Numbered from the stretch's first letter, positions 17,586 to 26,884 are shown. The stretch: DNA of 64,000 nt from Sphingomonas sp. 32-62-10 (GCA_002280555.1 NCEE01000006.1:26753-90752), one strand, 5' to 3'. Notes: generated from the letters alone by a model not told the origin. A program made the numbers and translations.

Positions 17586-18839
17586 CTATCGCTTGATCAG
17601 CGCCGCACGAAACGGTCGATCATCGCCGTCGAGCTGCTCGCCCGCGGGCAGCCCGAGAATATTGCGGAGCAATGGAGCCACATCAACATTGTCGAAACTC
17701 GGCAGATTGCCCTGAGCCCGGATCGCCGGTCCGCTGGCGATGAACAGCGCCGCCATATCGGGGGCTGCGGGGTCATATCCATGCGCACCACCGGCCCGCA
17801 TTGGTCGGTCAGGCGGTGGGGCCTTGTCGAGGATCAGCCAGCCCGTTTCGGCCAGGCAGATGATGCTCGGCACGCGCGGATGCTTGCCATAATGGAGCGC
17901 CGCGGGGATCTGTGCCTTGGGCCAGCACCGCATGTGCGGGTGCGGCTTGGCAAGGGCGGCGGTAAGTAATGCCTCCTTGCCGGGGGTTGGCTCCAGCCCG
18001 GCATAGGTGCCGCCCGTCACCATCCGGAAGCTGGCGGGGTCCACCAGCTGATCGAGCCGGATCACGCGGTCCGGGCTGGTTGCGGCCATGCCGTGATCGG
18101 CGGTGACCACTAGATTGACCGGCTGGCCAAGGGCGGAGAGTTCGCTCCGCAACCGCCCGATCGCGCTATCGACATCGGCGACGACTTCGGTCGTTTTCGG
18201 GCTGTCGGGGCCATTGCTGTGCCCGGCGCTGTCGACGGTATCAAAATACAGCGTCAGAAACTGCGGGCGGGTCGCAGCGGGGCGCCGCAGCCAGTCGATT
18301 ATTGCATCGACCCGCTGGCGATTGCTCACGTCATGGCCATATTGCTGCCAGTCGCTTGGCCGCAGCCCGTTAAAACTGATGTTCGCGCCCGGCCAGAACA
18401 TCGTCGCGGTGCGGATGCCTGCGCGCTCGGCGGTGATCCAGATCGGATCGGCCTGGGTCCACCAGAACGGTTCCTCGCTCTGCATCGTGAAGGTCATGCC
18501 GGGATGCGCGGCATCCTCCATCCGATTACCGACGATGCCGTGGCGGTCGGGGCGCAGGCCTGTCACCACCGTCCAGTGATTGGGGAAAGTAACGCTCGGG
18601 AAGGACGGGCGCATCGACGCGCTGATCCCGGCGGCGGCCAGCGCATTCAGGTTCGGCGTCACCCCGCGCGTCAGATAATCGGGCTTGAATCCGTCTATAG
18701 AGATCAGGATCGTAACGGGCGCCCGCACCTCGACTGGCGCGGCCGCCACGGTTGGGCGGGGCGCATCGACCGGCGGCGTCACGCACGCCTGAAGCAGCGC
18801 GGCAAGCGCCGTGGCGGCAAATCGGGAAGTCCAGCGCAT
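17586..18839 (-). CDS. Ectonucleotide pyrophosphatase/phosphodiesterase-family lipoprotein
   Basis: Metal-dependent phosphodiesterase of the alkaline phosphatase superfamily, expected in the periplasm. 417 residues from the chosen start. The lipobox LLQAC follows a hydrophobic signal. Metal-site and nucleophile region is ISIDGFKPDYL, with the nucleophilic Thr in FPSVTFPNHWTVVTG. Further metal ligands lie in DTVDSAGHSNG, TADHGM and GGAHGYDP. ATG 18839 has AGGG upstream and begins the signal peptide; ATG 18872 in the same frame has no Shine-Dalgarno. Substrate unknown. Confidence 0.88.
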   Translation of the reverse strand: MRWTSRFAATALAALLQACVTPPVDAPRPTVAAAPVEVRAPVTILISIDGFKPDYLTRGVTPNLNALAAAGISASMRPSFPSVTFPNHWTVVTGLRPDRHGIVGNRMEDAAHPGMTFTMQSEEPFWWTQADPIWITAERAGIRTATMFWPGANISFNGLRPSDWQQYGHDVSNRQRVDAIIDWLRRPAATRPQFLTLYFDTVDSAGHSNGPDSPKTTEVVADVDSAIGRLRSELSALGQPVNLVVTADHGMAATSPDRVIRLDQLVDPASFRMVTGGTYAGLEPTPGKEALLTAALAKPHPHMRCWPKAQIPAALHYGKHPRVPSIICLAETGWLILDKAPPPDRPMRAGGAHGYDPAAPDMAALFIASGPAIRAQGNLPSFDNVDVAPLLRNILGLPAGEQLDGDDRPFRAALIKR

Positions 18840-18887
18840 GGCGGCCCTATGCCGCGTCGTTGAGTCATTCATGTGACAGGATGTCGA

Positions 18888-19988
18888 TCAGACATTAAAC
18901 CGGAACAGCAACACGTCGCCGTCTTGCACCACATAGTCCTTGCCTTCGGAGCGCAGCTTGCCCGCATCGCGCGCGCCGCTTTCGCCTTTCAGCGCGATAT
19001 AGTCCGCAAAGGCGATCGTCTCGGCGCGGATGAAGCCTTTTTCGAAATCGGTGTGGATTTCGCCCGCCGCCTGCGGGGCTTTGGCCCCGACATGCACGGT
19101 CCAGGCGCGAGTTTCCTTTGGGCCGACGGTGAAGAAGGTCTGGAGCTTGAGCAGCTTGTACCCGGCGGTGATCACGCGGGCGAGGCCGGTTTCCTCGAGG
19201 CCCAGCTCGGCGAGGAACTCGCCGCGTTCGGCGGGGTCCATTGTCGCGATTTCGGCCTCGATCGCGGCGGAAACGACGACCGCCTCTGCCCCTTCCGCCT
19301 TGGCCTTTTCGAACACGCGGGCTGACAGCGCATTGCCGTGCGCGGCATCGCCCTCATCGACGTTGCACACATAGAGCACGGGCTTCGAGGTCAGCAACTG
19401 GGCCTGGTGGAACACCCGGGCCTCGTCCTCGTCCTTCGGTTCGGTCAGTCGGGCCGGTTTGCCCTCGCGGAGCAAATCGAGCGCCTGGCCAAGTACCGAC
19501 GCAGCGATCTTGGCTTCCTTGTCGCCCTGCATTGCCTTTTTCTGCGCGGCGGGGACGCGCTTTTCGAGGGATTCAAGGTCGGACAGCATCAGCTCGGTCT
19601 CGACCGTCTCTGCGTCGGCAATCGGATCGACCTTGCCCTCGACATGCGTCACGTCGCCATTTTCGAAACAGCGCAGCACATGGACGACCGCGTCGACCTC
19701 GCGGATGTTGCCGAGGAACTGATTGCCCAAGCCCTCGCCCTTGCTCGCGCCGCGCACGAGCCCGGCAATGTCGACAAAGCCCAGCTGCGTCTCGATGATC
19801 TTGGCCGAACCCGCGATATCGGCGAGTTGCTTCAGCCGCGGATCAGGCACCGCGACATTGCCGACATTCGGCTCGATCGTACAGAATGGATAGTTCGCAG
19901 CCTGCGCCGCCGCGGTTTCGGTCAGCGCATTGAACAGGGTGGACTTGCCCACATTAGGCAGCCCGACGATACCGCAGCGAAATCCCAT
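18888..19988 (-). CDS. ychF: Redox-regulated ATPase YchF (Obg-family)
   Basis: Ribosome-associated P-loop NTPase of the Obg/OLA1 group. 366 residues. Walker A GLPNVGKST is at residues 9-17, the G3 region DIAGLVRGASKGEGLGNQFL follows, and the divergent specificity motif NVDE replaces NKxD, consistent with ATP preference in the family. A TGS-like C-terminus ends the protein (ALKGESGARDAGKLRSEGKDYVVQDGD). The start at 19988 is set by GGAGG just upstream. Confidence 0.96.
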   Translation of the reverse strand: MGFRCGIVGLPNVGKSTLFNALTETAAAQAANYPFCTIEPNVGNVAVPDPRLKQLADIAGSAKIIETQLGFVDIAGLVRGASKGEGLGNQFLGNIREVDAVVHVLRCFENGDVTHVEGKVDPIADAETVETELMLSDLESLEKRVPAAQKKAMQGDKEAKIAASVLGQALDLLREGKPARLTEPKDEDEARVFHQAQLLTSKPVLYVCNVDEGDAAHGNALSARVFEKAKAEGAEAVVVSAAIEAEIATMDPAERGEFLAELGLEETGLARVITAGYKLLKLQTFFTVGPKETRAWTVHVGAKAPQAAGEIHTDFEKGFIRAETIAFADYIALKGESGARDAGKLRSEGKDYVVQDGDVLLFRFNV

Positions 19989-20038
19989 TAATGCCTCCGT
20001 TGGAAGCATGGCGCTTTAGGGGGGCGCGCATCGAAAGG

Positions 20039-20605
20039 CTAGTGGAACAGATATTCGTTAAGCGGGTAGAGCAGCACCGTCGCGATCATCGCCCCGCGCG
20101 CGATGACCCGACGGGGTATGAAGATCGCGATCAGCATCAGCAGCAGATAGATGATCCAGCCGCGCAGCTCCCATGCCAGCGTCCCGAACGCCGGGGTCGC
20201 GAGCTTGTTACTCAGGGCGAGCTGCGTGGCCGTGAAGGCGGCAGACGCGATGAGCGTTCCGCCGAGCGAAAAAAACCGATTGCGCATGAACCAGTCGTCG
20301 AGCGACGTGCCGTCCTGCAAGCGATCGGGAAAGACGAAGCTCGCTGAGACATAATAAATCAGGCACAGCGCCAGCGCGAACAAAACGCTGTTGTTGCCGA
20401 TTTCGATCGCGGTTCGCGTCGCCCACAACCCCGGCCAGAAGCTGCCGATATCGAGGCAGATCAACAGCGCGGCCAGCGGCGTTAGCCAGCCAATATGGAT
20501 TTGCTCCCGCGCCTTGAGCGCGCTCGCCAGCCCGCCCGCCACTTGAGTCAACGCAAGGCCAAGCAGCAGCGAGACGAAGGCGAAGAAGAACTCGAACTTG
20601 TCCAT
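20039..20605 (-). CDS. Integral membrane protein of unknown function
   Basis: 188 residues with about five or six hydrophobic helices, starting MDKFEFFFAFVSLLLGLALTQVAGGL. ATG 20605 is preceded by GAGGAG five bases away. I do not recognise a catalytic motif; the opening resembles other small membrane proteins found in alpha- and gammaproteobacteria. It lies 50 bp upstream of ychF on the same strand and may be co-transcribed with it. Confidence 0.65.
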   Translation of the reverse strand: MDKFEFFFAFVSLLLGLALTQVAGGLASALKAREQIHIGWLTPLAALLICLDIGSFWPGLWATRTAIEIGNNSVLFALALCLIYYVSASFVFPDRLQDGTSLDDWFMRNRFFSLGGTLIASAAFTATQLALSNKLATPAFGTLAWELRGWIIYLLLMLIAIFIPRRVIARGAMIATVLLYPLNEYLFH

Positions 20606-20967
20606 GACCACTCCTCAGTACGCGCAGAACTAGCATGGCGGGTGCGGGCCGCAAGTGCGGCACTTGCTTCCGCTCATAATGTTACAGCGGGCTAAGGGGT
20701 TGGCCTCGCTTCCAGAGGTGAAGTTGCGGAAGTTGCGGGTCTCGCGTACTTTGTTGTGGGTGCGGCCGGGGGCATGCAATTTCGCGGATGATCGACGATA
20801 TCAAAGAACGGCGGTCATTTTACCAGATGGCGGCGATGTAGGAAAGTTGTGGCCACTAAACCGGCGCACTCCCTTCGTCATCCCGGACTTGTTCCGGGGT
20901 TCCGCTGCCAGCATGCGCAGTTAGAGGCTGTTGAAGTGGATCGCGAGAGAGGCGTACACTATGAAGC
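20606..20967. other. Intergenic stretch without a convincing gene
   Basis: 362 bp between the membrane-protein gene and a small lipoprotein gene. A frame of 89 codons (20655-20924) exists but has no Shine-Dalgarno and no protein-like features. The only clear structure is a single family B arm at 20876-20905. Confidence 0.55.
20876..20905. repeat. Family B repeat, single arm
   Basis: CGTCATCCCGGACTTGTTCC followed by GGGGTTCCGC. This is one hairpin arm (CCCGGACTTGTTCCGGG-like) of the element that is seen as a pair at 21282-21372 and 62739-62815. No partner arm is present here. Confidence 0.65.
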
Positions 20968-21249
20968 ATGAGATACGTTCGCGTCATTCTCTTGGTAGGA
21001 GCCTTAACCTTGGCTGCCTGCACCAAACAGCCAAAGCACCAGGTTTCGGCAGTCGTGGTAAGCATTGCTCCAAACGCGAACCCCAAATGGAACCCTCACG
21101 AATTGGTCATCACAGCGCGCAGCCCGGACGGCGCCATCGGGACCAAATCCGTACTTGCGGCACGCCTCAACTGTCGAGTGGGAGGCACCGTGCATGGCTC
21201 AGCGCAGGGATTGTCGCTAACCCTCGACGCTGAGGCCTGCCAGCGTTGA
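20968..21249 (+). CDS. Small putative lipoprotein
   Basis: 93 residues with a lipoprotein signal ending LTLAAC and a short mature domain containing one further pair of Cys (LNCRV, EACQR). Not recognised. The start at 20968 begins the signal peptide, though no strong Shine-Dalgarno is visible. It is the first of three unrecognised exported proteins on the plus strand between 20.9 and 23.7 kb. Confidence 0.6.
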   Translation: MRYVRVILLVGALTLAACTKQPKHQVSAVVVSIAPNANPKWNPHELVITARSPDGAIGTKSVLAARLNCRVGGTVHGSAQGLSLTLDAEACQR

Positions 21250-21281
21250 CGGCGGTTGCAACTCCGACCCCTCTTCCTCCT

Positions 21282-21372
21282 CGTCACCCCGGACTTGTTC
21301 CGGGGCCCACTCCCCCTCTTGCGGAGTCGCTGATTGTGGCACGGTGGACCCCGGAACAAGTCCGGGGTGACG
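21282..21372. repeat. Family B intergenic inverted repeat, complete
   Basis: The left arm CGTCACCCCGGACTTGTTCC plus GGGG and the right arm, its reverse complement, ending CCGGGGTGACG, are about 40 bp apart. The two arms are perfect inverted copies over more than 20 bp and each is itself a hairpin. Confidence 0.8.
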
Positions 21373-21460
21373 AATAAGGATTGGCAGTTTTCGCCCCAAT
21401 TGCGGACATTGGCCAATGCGGTAGAGCTAAGCGATTGAGGGTTGGGGAGACTGGGTTGAG

Positions 21461-22126
21461 ATGAGATCCGCACTTGTTAGTTTCGCCTTAGTAACAGCGG
21501 CCCTGATGCTGCCTGAGGCCGCTGATTCACAGCAAACGAGTGCAACACCACGCTCTGCACAGTGCGAACTTCATGTGTGGCCGACACGCGCGTACAACGC
21601 GGTATTCCACGGCGCGACGCCAAGCTACGCGGGGCCGGGTGCCTTTACCCTCACGATGTACCTTTCTCCAATGGACCGGGTGCGCGGCGAGATGCGCAGT
21701 GCGTTGGATCCCGACGTGCAAAGCCGCTTGATTAAAGCCGCCATTCCTCCCCCCAACTCGCCCTTGGCCGGGTACAGGATCATCTTGCACGAGGCGCCGG
21801 AAAAGTCCCGGTTCGCAAACTTTATCGACAAAAATGTCGGCGATGGACCCAGGGAAGTCGACACAGAGTCTAGTTGCTACGCCGAGCTGCATTTGGTGGG
21901 GCTAACTACCTATCGCACCACCTTGTACGCCCAACTGCAAACGATTTACGTATTTCGCAACTTCGGATCGTCGACGGAGCCGGTCAAGGTCGTGCGGGAT
22001 GCGGCAAGGACAGCTCCGCCGAAAAACGGAAATAAAAACAACGTCGAGGCCGCGGACGCCATGCTCCAAGCATCGTTCGCGGATGCCATCGCAAAGATTC
22101 TCGGCAACCGGAAACTTGGTTCTTGA
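21461..22126 (+). CDS. Exported protein of unknown function
   Basis: 221 residues with a signal peptide (MRSALVSFALVTAALMLPEA, cleavage near ADSQ). The mature domain has two Cys (AQCELHVWP and SSCYAEL) and the segment HVWPTRAYNAVFHGATPSYAGPG. No family recognised. The start ATG 21461 follows GGGTTGAG. The next gene begins 154 bp downstream. Confidence 0.65.
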   Translation: MRSALVSFALVTAALMLPEAADSQQTSATPRSAQCELHVWPTRAYNAVFHGATPSYAGPGAFTLTMYLSPMDRVRGEMRSALDPDVQSRLIKAAIPPPNSPLAGYRIILHEAPEKSRFANFIDKNVGDGPREVDTESSCYAELHLVGLTTYRTTLYAQLQTIYVFRNFGSSTEPVKVVRDAARTAPPKNGNKNNVEAADAMLQASFADAIAKILGNRKLGS

Positions 22127-22280
22127 TTGGAGACCGCCCGCGACGTTCGCTTCCGACCCCTTAGCAGTGATTGAACGAACCAATCCGCCCGGGAATGATC
22201 GCGCACATTCGTTACGGAACGTATCTTGTCGAGCGGCCATCGCAATGTCAGACGACAAGGCGCGTAACGGGATTCACGAA

Positions 22281-23645
22281 ATGCGGCTTCTTCTCATTGG
22301 TCTTTTGAGCGTAACCCTCGCCATCGCACCTAGCGCGTTTGCACAAGATAAGGCCGGCCTCGTCCGATCAGCGCCGGTTATCGGAGCGGCCGACAGCATA
22401 AACACTGTGGCTGTCGATCCCGAAAGGATGGATGAATTCGAGGCTCTGCAACTCAGGGCCTTCGAGAAAAACGGATCGCTTGGCGTCGTCACGGTGGGCA
22501 TGAACCAGCACGAGATCATCGTCCTTTGCCATACCGTCGCCCAGAATTTCGGTGCCCTTGCCGCAGCGGAAACCGATCGCGATTCACGTATCGCCAAGTT
22601 TGTCGAGGTTTGGCGGTTTGAACAGAGGCTCGCGGAACCCTTTGAGCACGCTCGCAAGGCTCTGGGCGAAAGCGGCTACAGCCGCGCACTGATCAAGAGC
22701 GGCCAGAGCATGAACCTGCTCTCCATGATGCCGGATCCGCAGATTGAGCAAGGCTTGAAGGCCGGGAGTGACATGATGTTCGTCTGGGCAACGAGGTTGG
22801 CTTCCCGATGCGACCAGATGCTCGATGAAATGGGCATCGCCAAGGTTAGCGGGGACCCCCCGCCCGAATATTTGGAGGCCAAGACCCGCTTTCGCTTTCG
22901 CGGCGCGGACTATACCGAAATCTTCGCCGACACCGAGCTTGGGCCCTATGCCGAGAAGATGTGCCGCGGCGGTGCGGCCCCCAATTTTGCCGGAGCCCCC
23001 CTCGACCAGCGGGGCTATGAAAGCATGTCGCTGCTCGACTGGGCGATTGAATGCGAGGATCGCGCTGCCTTCGACGCGCTGATCGCGGCAGGGATTGATC
23101 TCGATGCGAGCGGCCTGTGGGGCGACCCGCCGCTCGTCAGGACGGCGAGCGAGAAGCGACTCTGGTTCCTGACCAGACTGCTTGACGAGGGCGTGAAACC
23201 CGACACGATGGGGCGCTCGAAATCGGCGCTGCTGACCTCCAATAGTGATCTCGATGCAACCAATTTCGGTGGTGACACCCGTGCGGCCTTCAACCTGCTG
23301 CGAGAACGCGGCGCTTCGCTCAATTTTCCGAATTTCCAGGGTTCGATCTGGCATAGATGGGGCTTGCACGAAACAAGGTGGGACCTGATCATCGAACATT
23401 GGGACGAATTCGAAAGCGACCCGGTCGAACTGGCGCGCGATCTTGAATTCTATCTTAGTGGCGACATGAATTGGGCGAGGAAAAAATACGAGGGCGCGGC
23501 GCGCGAGGTCAAGACGCTCCTGATCAAGGACTACGCCGTATGCTTTCCGGTGGGTAACGTCTTCGAAATGAAGAAGGACGGGCGTGGCTTTCGCATCCAG
23601 CCTGATTGCCCTACGGGCGATTTATCGCAGACCCAGAGAGACTGA
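22281..23645 (+). CDS. Exported ankyrin-repeat-like protein
   Basis: 454 residues from ATG 22281, which opens a good signal peptide (MRLLLIGLLSVTLAIAPSAF, AQ). Residues about 160-330 resemble two or three degenerate ankyrin repeats: MSLLDWAIECEDRAAFDALIAAGIDLDAS and PLVRTASEKRLWFLTRLLDEGVKP. The N-terminal half is helical and unrecognised. The frame is open another 282 bases upstream, but that part overlaps the preceding gene and lacks a signal. Ankyrin assignment is by pattern and moderate; function unknown. Confidence 0.68.
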   Translation: MRLLLIGLLSVTLAIAPSAFAQDKAGLVRSAPVIGAADSINTVAVDPERMDEFEALQLRAFEKNGSLGVVTVGMNQHEIIVLCHTVAQNFGALAAAETDRDSRIAKFVEVWRFEQRLAEPFEHARKALGESGYSRALIKSGQSMNLLSMMPDPQIEQGLKAGSDMMFVWATRLASRCDQMLDEMGIAKVSGDPPPEYLEAKTRFRFRGADYTEIFADTELGPYAEKMCRGGAAPNFAGAPLDQRGYESMSLLDWAIECEDRAAFDALIAAGIDLDASGLWGDPPLVRTASEKRLWFLTRLLDEGVKPDTMGRSKSALLTSNSDLDATNFGGDTRAAFNLLRERGASLNFPNFQGSIWHRWGLHETRWDLIIEHWDEFESDPVELARDLEFYLSGDMNWARKKYEGAAREVKTLLIKDYAVCFPVGNVFEMKKDGRGFRIQPDCPTGDLSQTQRD

Positions 23646-23756
23646 TCAGCCTCTGGCCTGCCTTCATCATTAACTGGGCAGTTGGCTGATGCAACACATG
23701 AAAGCTGCCATTCCGAATTCCACCCAATTGCAGACCGTCTAGGCCTCGGCCGCCCC

Positions 23757-24374
23757 CTACCACCGATAGTTGAAGCTCACGCTGATCCGTTCGCCCCCGG
23801 ACTTGCTGGTGCCCTCATGCGGCATCACCTCATGCCGTAGCCAGCTTTCCCACAGCAGCACGGTGCCGGGCACCGGCTCGACATACACAAACGTCCGTAG
23901 ATCCTCGGGCGCATCGTCGTGGCGGGTTGGGGCGGCCATCATCATCGCCAGGCGGGGGTCTTCAAAGCGGATCGCGCCCGCGCCAGGGGGCACCGCGACA
24001 TAGACGGTCCCTGACACCACCGAATGCGGGTGGATGTGGCCCGAATGCGTCGCGCCTGGCTTCATGACGTTCACCCACAGGCTGTCGAGCTTCAGCTTGC
24101 GCCCTGCCAGATCGAACGCGCAGTCATCCGCAAATGCGGCGACATGCTTGTCGAGCAATTTCACCAGATCGCCGATCACCGGATCGCGCCTCGGCAGGTC
24201 GTTCAGCGATGCATAGCTGGTATAGCCGCGATAGCCCTTGGCCTTGCTCCACGCACGCCCCGCGCGGTCTTCTTCGGCGAGCATCAGGCACGACCGGGCG
24301 AGATCGTCGACCAGCGCCGCGTCTTTAAGCGTGCCTTCGTACAGCCGCGTGGCGAAGAGCGAGCGGACGCTCAT
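23757..24374 (-). CDS. TIGR02466-type putative 2OG-Fe(II) oxygenase
   Basis: 205 residues. A likely double-stranded beta-helix core contains HSGHIHPHSVVSGTVYV (candidate metal His), LRTFVYVEPVPGTVLLWESWLRHEV (distal His) and a terminal RISVSFNYRW (candidate 2-oxoglutarate Arg). The family is conserved in proteobacteria without a known substrate. Its ATG overlaps the pth stop by four bases, so the two are translationally coupled. Confidence 0.8.
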   Translation of the reverse strand: MSVRSLFATRLYEGTLKDAALVDDLARSCLMLAEEDRAGRAWSKAKGYRGYTSYASLNDLPRRDPVIGDLVKLLDKHVAAFADDCAFDLAGRKLKLDSLWVNVMKPGATHSGHIHPHSVVSGTVYVAVPPGAGAIRFEDPRLAMMMAAPTRHDDAPEDLRTFVYVEPVPGTVLLWESWLRHEVMPHEGTSKSGGERISVSFNYRW

Positions 24375-24940
24375 GGTTGCTGTCGCAGCGCGACGTCGTT
24401 CATGAAACGCACGTCATCGCCCTCGGCGAGCCATTTCGCTTCGGCCGCGACCGCGCCGAGCATCTCGGCGAGATCATCCATCTCCGCCTTGGCGAAATTG
24501 CCCAGCACATGGCCGGTCACCTTGTCCTTGTGTCCCGGATGGCCGATGCCGAGCCGCACGCGGCGGAAATCCTCGCCGATATGCGCGACGGTGGAGCGGA
24601 TGCCGTTATGCCCGGCGGTGCCCCCGCCGCGCTTAACCTTGACGCGAAACGGATCGAGATCGAGTTCGTCATAGAAAACAGTGACGTCCTGCGGCTCCAG
24701 CTTGTAGAAGCGCATCGCCTCACCGATCGACTGGCCGCTATCGTTCATGAAGGTGGCGGGCTTGAGCAGCAGCAGCTTTTCGCTGCCGAGCCGAGCCTCG
24801 ATCGCCCAGCCCAGGAAACGCTTCTTGGGCGCTTCGAAATCATGAAAATCGGCGATGGCGTCGAGCGCCATGAAACCGGCATTGTGCCGGTGGAGCGCAT
24901 ATTGCGCGCCCGGATTGCCCAGCCCTGCCCAGAGTTGCAT
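24371..24940 (-). CDS. pth: Peptidyl-tRNA hydrolase
   Basis: Releases tRNA from stalled peptidyl-tRNA. 189 residues. The N-terminus WAGLGNPGAQYALHRHNAGF carries Asn9 and catalytic His19, FMNDSGQSIG is the second signature, and the C-terminal half has YDELDLDPFRVKVKRGGGTAGHNG and RLGIGHPG. rplY lies upstream on the same strand, the common rplY-pth order, but 309 bp of repeats now separate them. Confidence 0.96.
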   Translation of the reverse strand: MQLWAGLGNPGAQYALHRHNAGFMALDAIADFHDFEAPKKRFLGWAIEARLGSEKLLLLKPATFMNDSGQSIGEAMRFYKLEPQDVTVFYDELDLDPFRVKVKRGGGTAGHNGIRSTVAHIGEDFRRVRLGIGHPGHKDKVTGHVLGNFAKAEMDDLAEMLGAVAAEAKWLAEGDDVRFMNDVALRQQP

Positions 24941-24985
24941 TGCTCTTTCTCCCCAAGGGCAGGATTGAGTTGCCTTGAATTACCT

Positions 24986-25065
24986 AACCCCGTGGGGGCT
25001 GAGCGAAGTCGAAGCCCACGCGCTGCTCATGCCCTTCGACTTCGCTCAGGGTGAACGGCGGTGGG
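24986..25065. repeat. Family A intergenic inverted repeat
   Basis: GGGCTGAGCGAAGTCGAAGC at the left and GCCCTTCGACTTCGCTCAGG at the right form a long stem around a spacer of about 20 bp. Same core as 37016 and 48879. Lies between rplY and pth. Confidence 0.8.
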
Positions 25066-25124
25066 TAAGACCGCTTACAAGAACACTAGCGTGAGGGTAG
25101 GAGATTTGCACGCGCCCACCTTAT

Positions 25125-25216
25125 CGTCACCCTGAACTTGGTTCAGGGTCCACCGCGCCGCAATACCCGGCAGGATGCGGCGCGCGGTGGATGCTGAAAC
25201 AAGTTCAGCATGACGA
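25125..25216. repeat. Family B variant inverted repeat
   Basis: CGTCACCCTGAACTTGGTTC with AGGG at the left and GAAACAAGTTCAGCATGACG at the right, with CCACCGCGCCG / CGGCGCGCGGTGG as a further inner stem. Ends again in CGTCA / TGACG. Lies between rplY and pth, next to a family A copy. Confidence 0.75.
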
Positions 25217-25249
25217 CTTTTGGTGGTCGGTGGTCGGTGGGCCGAGGGC

Positions 25250-25861
25250 TTATTCGCCAGCGGCTTCGGCAGCTTCGCCTTCGCTCGACTTGAGCGCTGA
25301 CGGCGCAACGATCGTTGCGATCGTGAAGTCGCGGTCCTCGATCGTCACCTTGCTGCCCTTGGGCAGGGTAACGGCCGAAATATGAATCGAGTCGCCCACA
25401 TCGAACCCGGCGAGCGAGATTTCGACATCGTCCGGAATTTCCGACGCGTCGCACACCAGCTCGAGCTCGTGGCGAACGATGTTGAGCACACCGCCGCGCT
25501 TGATGCCGGGCGAGGTTTCTTCATCGGTGAAGCGGACGGGCACCTGAACGGTCACGGTCGAATGCTCGCCGATGCGCAGGAAATCGACATGGACCGGGCG
25601 GTCGCTGACGGGATCGAACGCGACATCCTTGGGCAGCGTCAGCGCGGCTGTGCCGGCAACGTCCAGAATGACGGTGGAATTCATAAAGTGCCCAGTCATC
25701 AAAGCGCGCATCAGCGCCTTTTCCTCGAGGTGAATCGAGACGGGGTCTTGCTTGTTGCCGTAAATCACGGCGGGTACGCGGCCTTCGCGACGGAGTGAAC
25801 GGGAGGCTCCCTTGCCAACCTGTTCACGCGTCTCGGCTGCGAGCGTCAATTGTTCGCTCAT
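25250..25861 (-). CDS. rplY: 50S ribosomal protein bL25 (long CTC form)
   Basis: 5S-rRNA-binding ribosomal protein with the C-terminal TL5/CTC extension. 203 residues. The L25 domain spans about residues 1-95 (ETREQVGKGASRSLRREGRVPAVIYG, HVDFLRI) and the beta-rich CTC domain about 96-190 (RGGVLNIVRHELELVCDASEIPDDVEISLAGFDVGDSIHIS). The tail is acidic and Ala/Glu-rich. Starts at ATG 25861. Confidence 0.96.
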   Translation of the reverse strand: MSEQLTLAAETREQVGKGASRSLRREGRVPAVIYGNKQDPVSIHLEEKALMRALMTGHFMNSTVILDVAGTAALTLPKDVAFDPVSDRPVHVDFLRIGEHSTVTVQVPVRFTDEETSPGIKRGGVLNIVRHELELVCDASEIPDDVEISLAGFDVGDSIHISAVTLPKGSKVTIEDRDFTIATIVAPSALKSSEGEAAEAAGE

Positions 25862-25992
25862 GTCAGTCTCCGAGTGTGCTTGGTGTCAAAAATCCGGCCA
25901 AGCCTCCAGGGATGACCCTGACCGGAAGCGGCGGCGCATAGCCGAAGGGGGGGCAAAGCGCAAGTTATGCGCGGGCAACGCACGGGGAGCGG

Positions 25993-26850
25993 TTATTGAA
26001 CGCGCTGGACCGCCACGCCCCGCGCGCGCAGCATCGCTACCACCGATGTTGGCCCCGCCAAATGCCCCGTGCCGACCGCGACCAGCAGCTTGCCGGGTCG
26101 GCGCATCCGCGCGGTGATCCAACGGCTCCAGCGGGTGTTGCGCCCGTCGAGCAGCGTTGCCTTCATGGCGGGGGCGCCCACGAACAATTGATCGTTGCTG
26201 CGCGCGATCGTCGCCAGATCGCCGGTCGACCATGCCGCCAGCGCGCGGCGATAGCCGCCGCTATCCGTCGCCGCCAAGGTGAGCAGGCGACGCTGGTCGG
26301 GTTCGCCCAGATGATCGAACAGCGCGAGCTGGCTGCCGGGGGTTTCAAATGCGCGCTGTGGGCGGCCCGCAAAGCGCTTGGCCAGCACCGCTTCGACGCC
26401 GTCAGCGGGGCTCGCCCCGGCGGCGCGCGCGCGCCCGTTTTCGATCACCAGCGCCGCTGCCCAGGTCTCCAGCTTGTCGAGCGTCCAGGCCGATTCGTCG
26501 GCTGCATCGATCGCCCGGTACAGCGCCGGTCGAACATCGGCGTCCACCCGCGACGCGATCGGCGGCAGGCCGTCGCGGCGGGCGAGTCCGATGAACATCG
26601 CGCCTACCTCCCCGGGTGCGGAGCGGGGAATTTCGGTGACGAGTATGTCCGCACTGTCGATCGCCCGGGTGATGGCGGGCGTTTCCCATGCCACATTGGG
26701 GGGCAGCGCATGGATCGTCCCCAGCACCCAGATGGTCGTGTCGGCATCGCGCACCACGAAAAGAGCCGGCCGCGCCTGGGCAGGGCGCGACCGGCTGCAA
26801 CCGGGCAGGGCGATCACCGCGGCGATCAAAAGGGGCGTGATCAGCCGCAA
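25993..26850 (-). CDS. TraB/GumN-family lipoprotein (copy 1 of 3)
   Basis: 285 residues. The lipobox VIALPGC gives acylated Cys18. The TraB/GumN core begins FVVRDADTTIWVLGTIHALP (GTIH at 44-47) and ends VAVGTGHLAGPTSVV near the C-terminus; these His-bearing GTIH and GxGH motifs are proposed metal sites in related Tiki-like proteases. The start is TTG 26850 with GGGACGGA upstream; no better codon was seen. It follows a second paralogue at once on the same strand. Confidence 0.82.
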   Translation of the reverse strand: MRLITPLLIAAVIALPGCSRSRPAQARPALFVVRDADTTIWVLGTIHALPPNVAWETPAITRAIDSADILVTEIPRSAPGEVGAMFIGLARRDGLPPIASRVDADVRPALYRAIDAADESAWTLDKLETWAAALVIENGRARAAGASPADGVEAVLAKRFAGRPQRAFETPGSQLALFDHLGEPDQRRLLTLAATDSGGYRRALAAWSTGDLATIARSNDQLFVGAPAMKATLLDGRNTRWSRWITARMRRPGKLLVAVGTGHLAGPTSVVAMLRARGVAVQRVQ

Positions 26851-26884
26851 TCCGTCCCGCCCGAAGCCGTGGAGTGTCGGGCGA

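Noticed and set aside
20655..20924. Possible 89-residue protein in the 20.6-20.97 kb gap
   Set aside because: No Shine-Dalgarno, no signal or domain, and its end runs through a family B repeat arm.
21999..22280. N-terminal extension of the ankyrin-like protein gene
   Set aside because: It overlaps the preceding gene and would bury the clear signal peptide that begins at 22281.
16977..25216. CRISPR array
   Set aside because: The repeated units are scattered inverted repeats, not regularly spaced direct repeats with unique spacers, and no cas genes are present.
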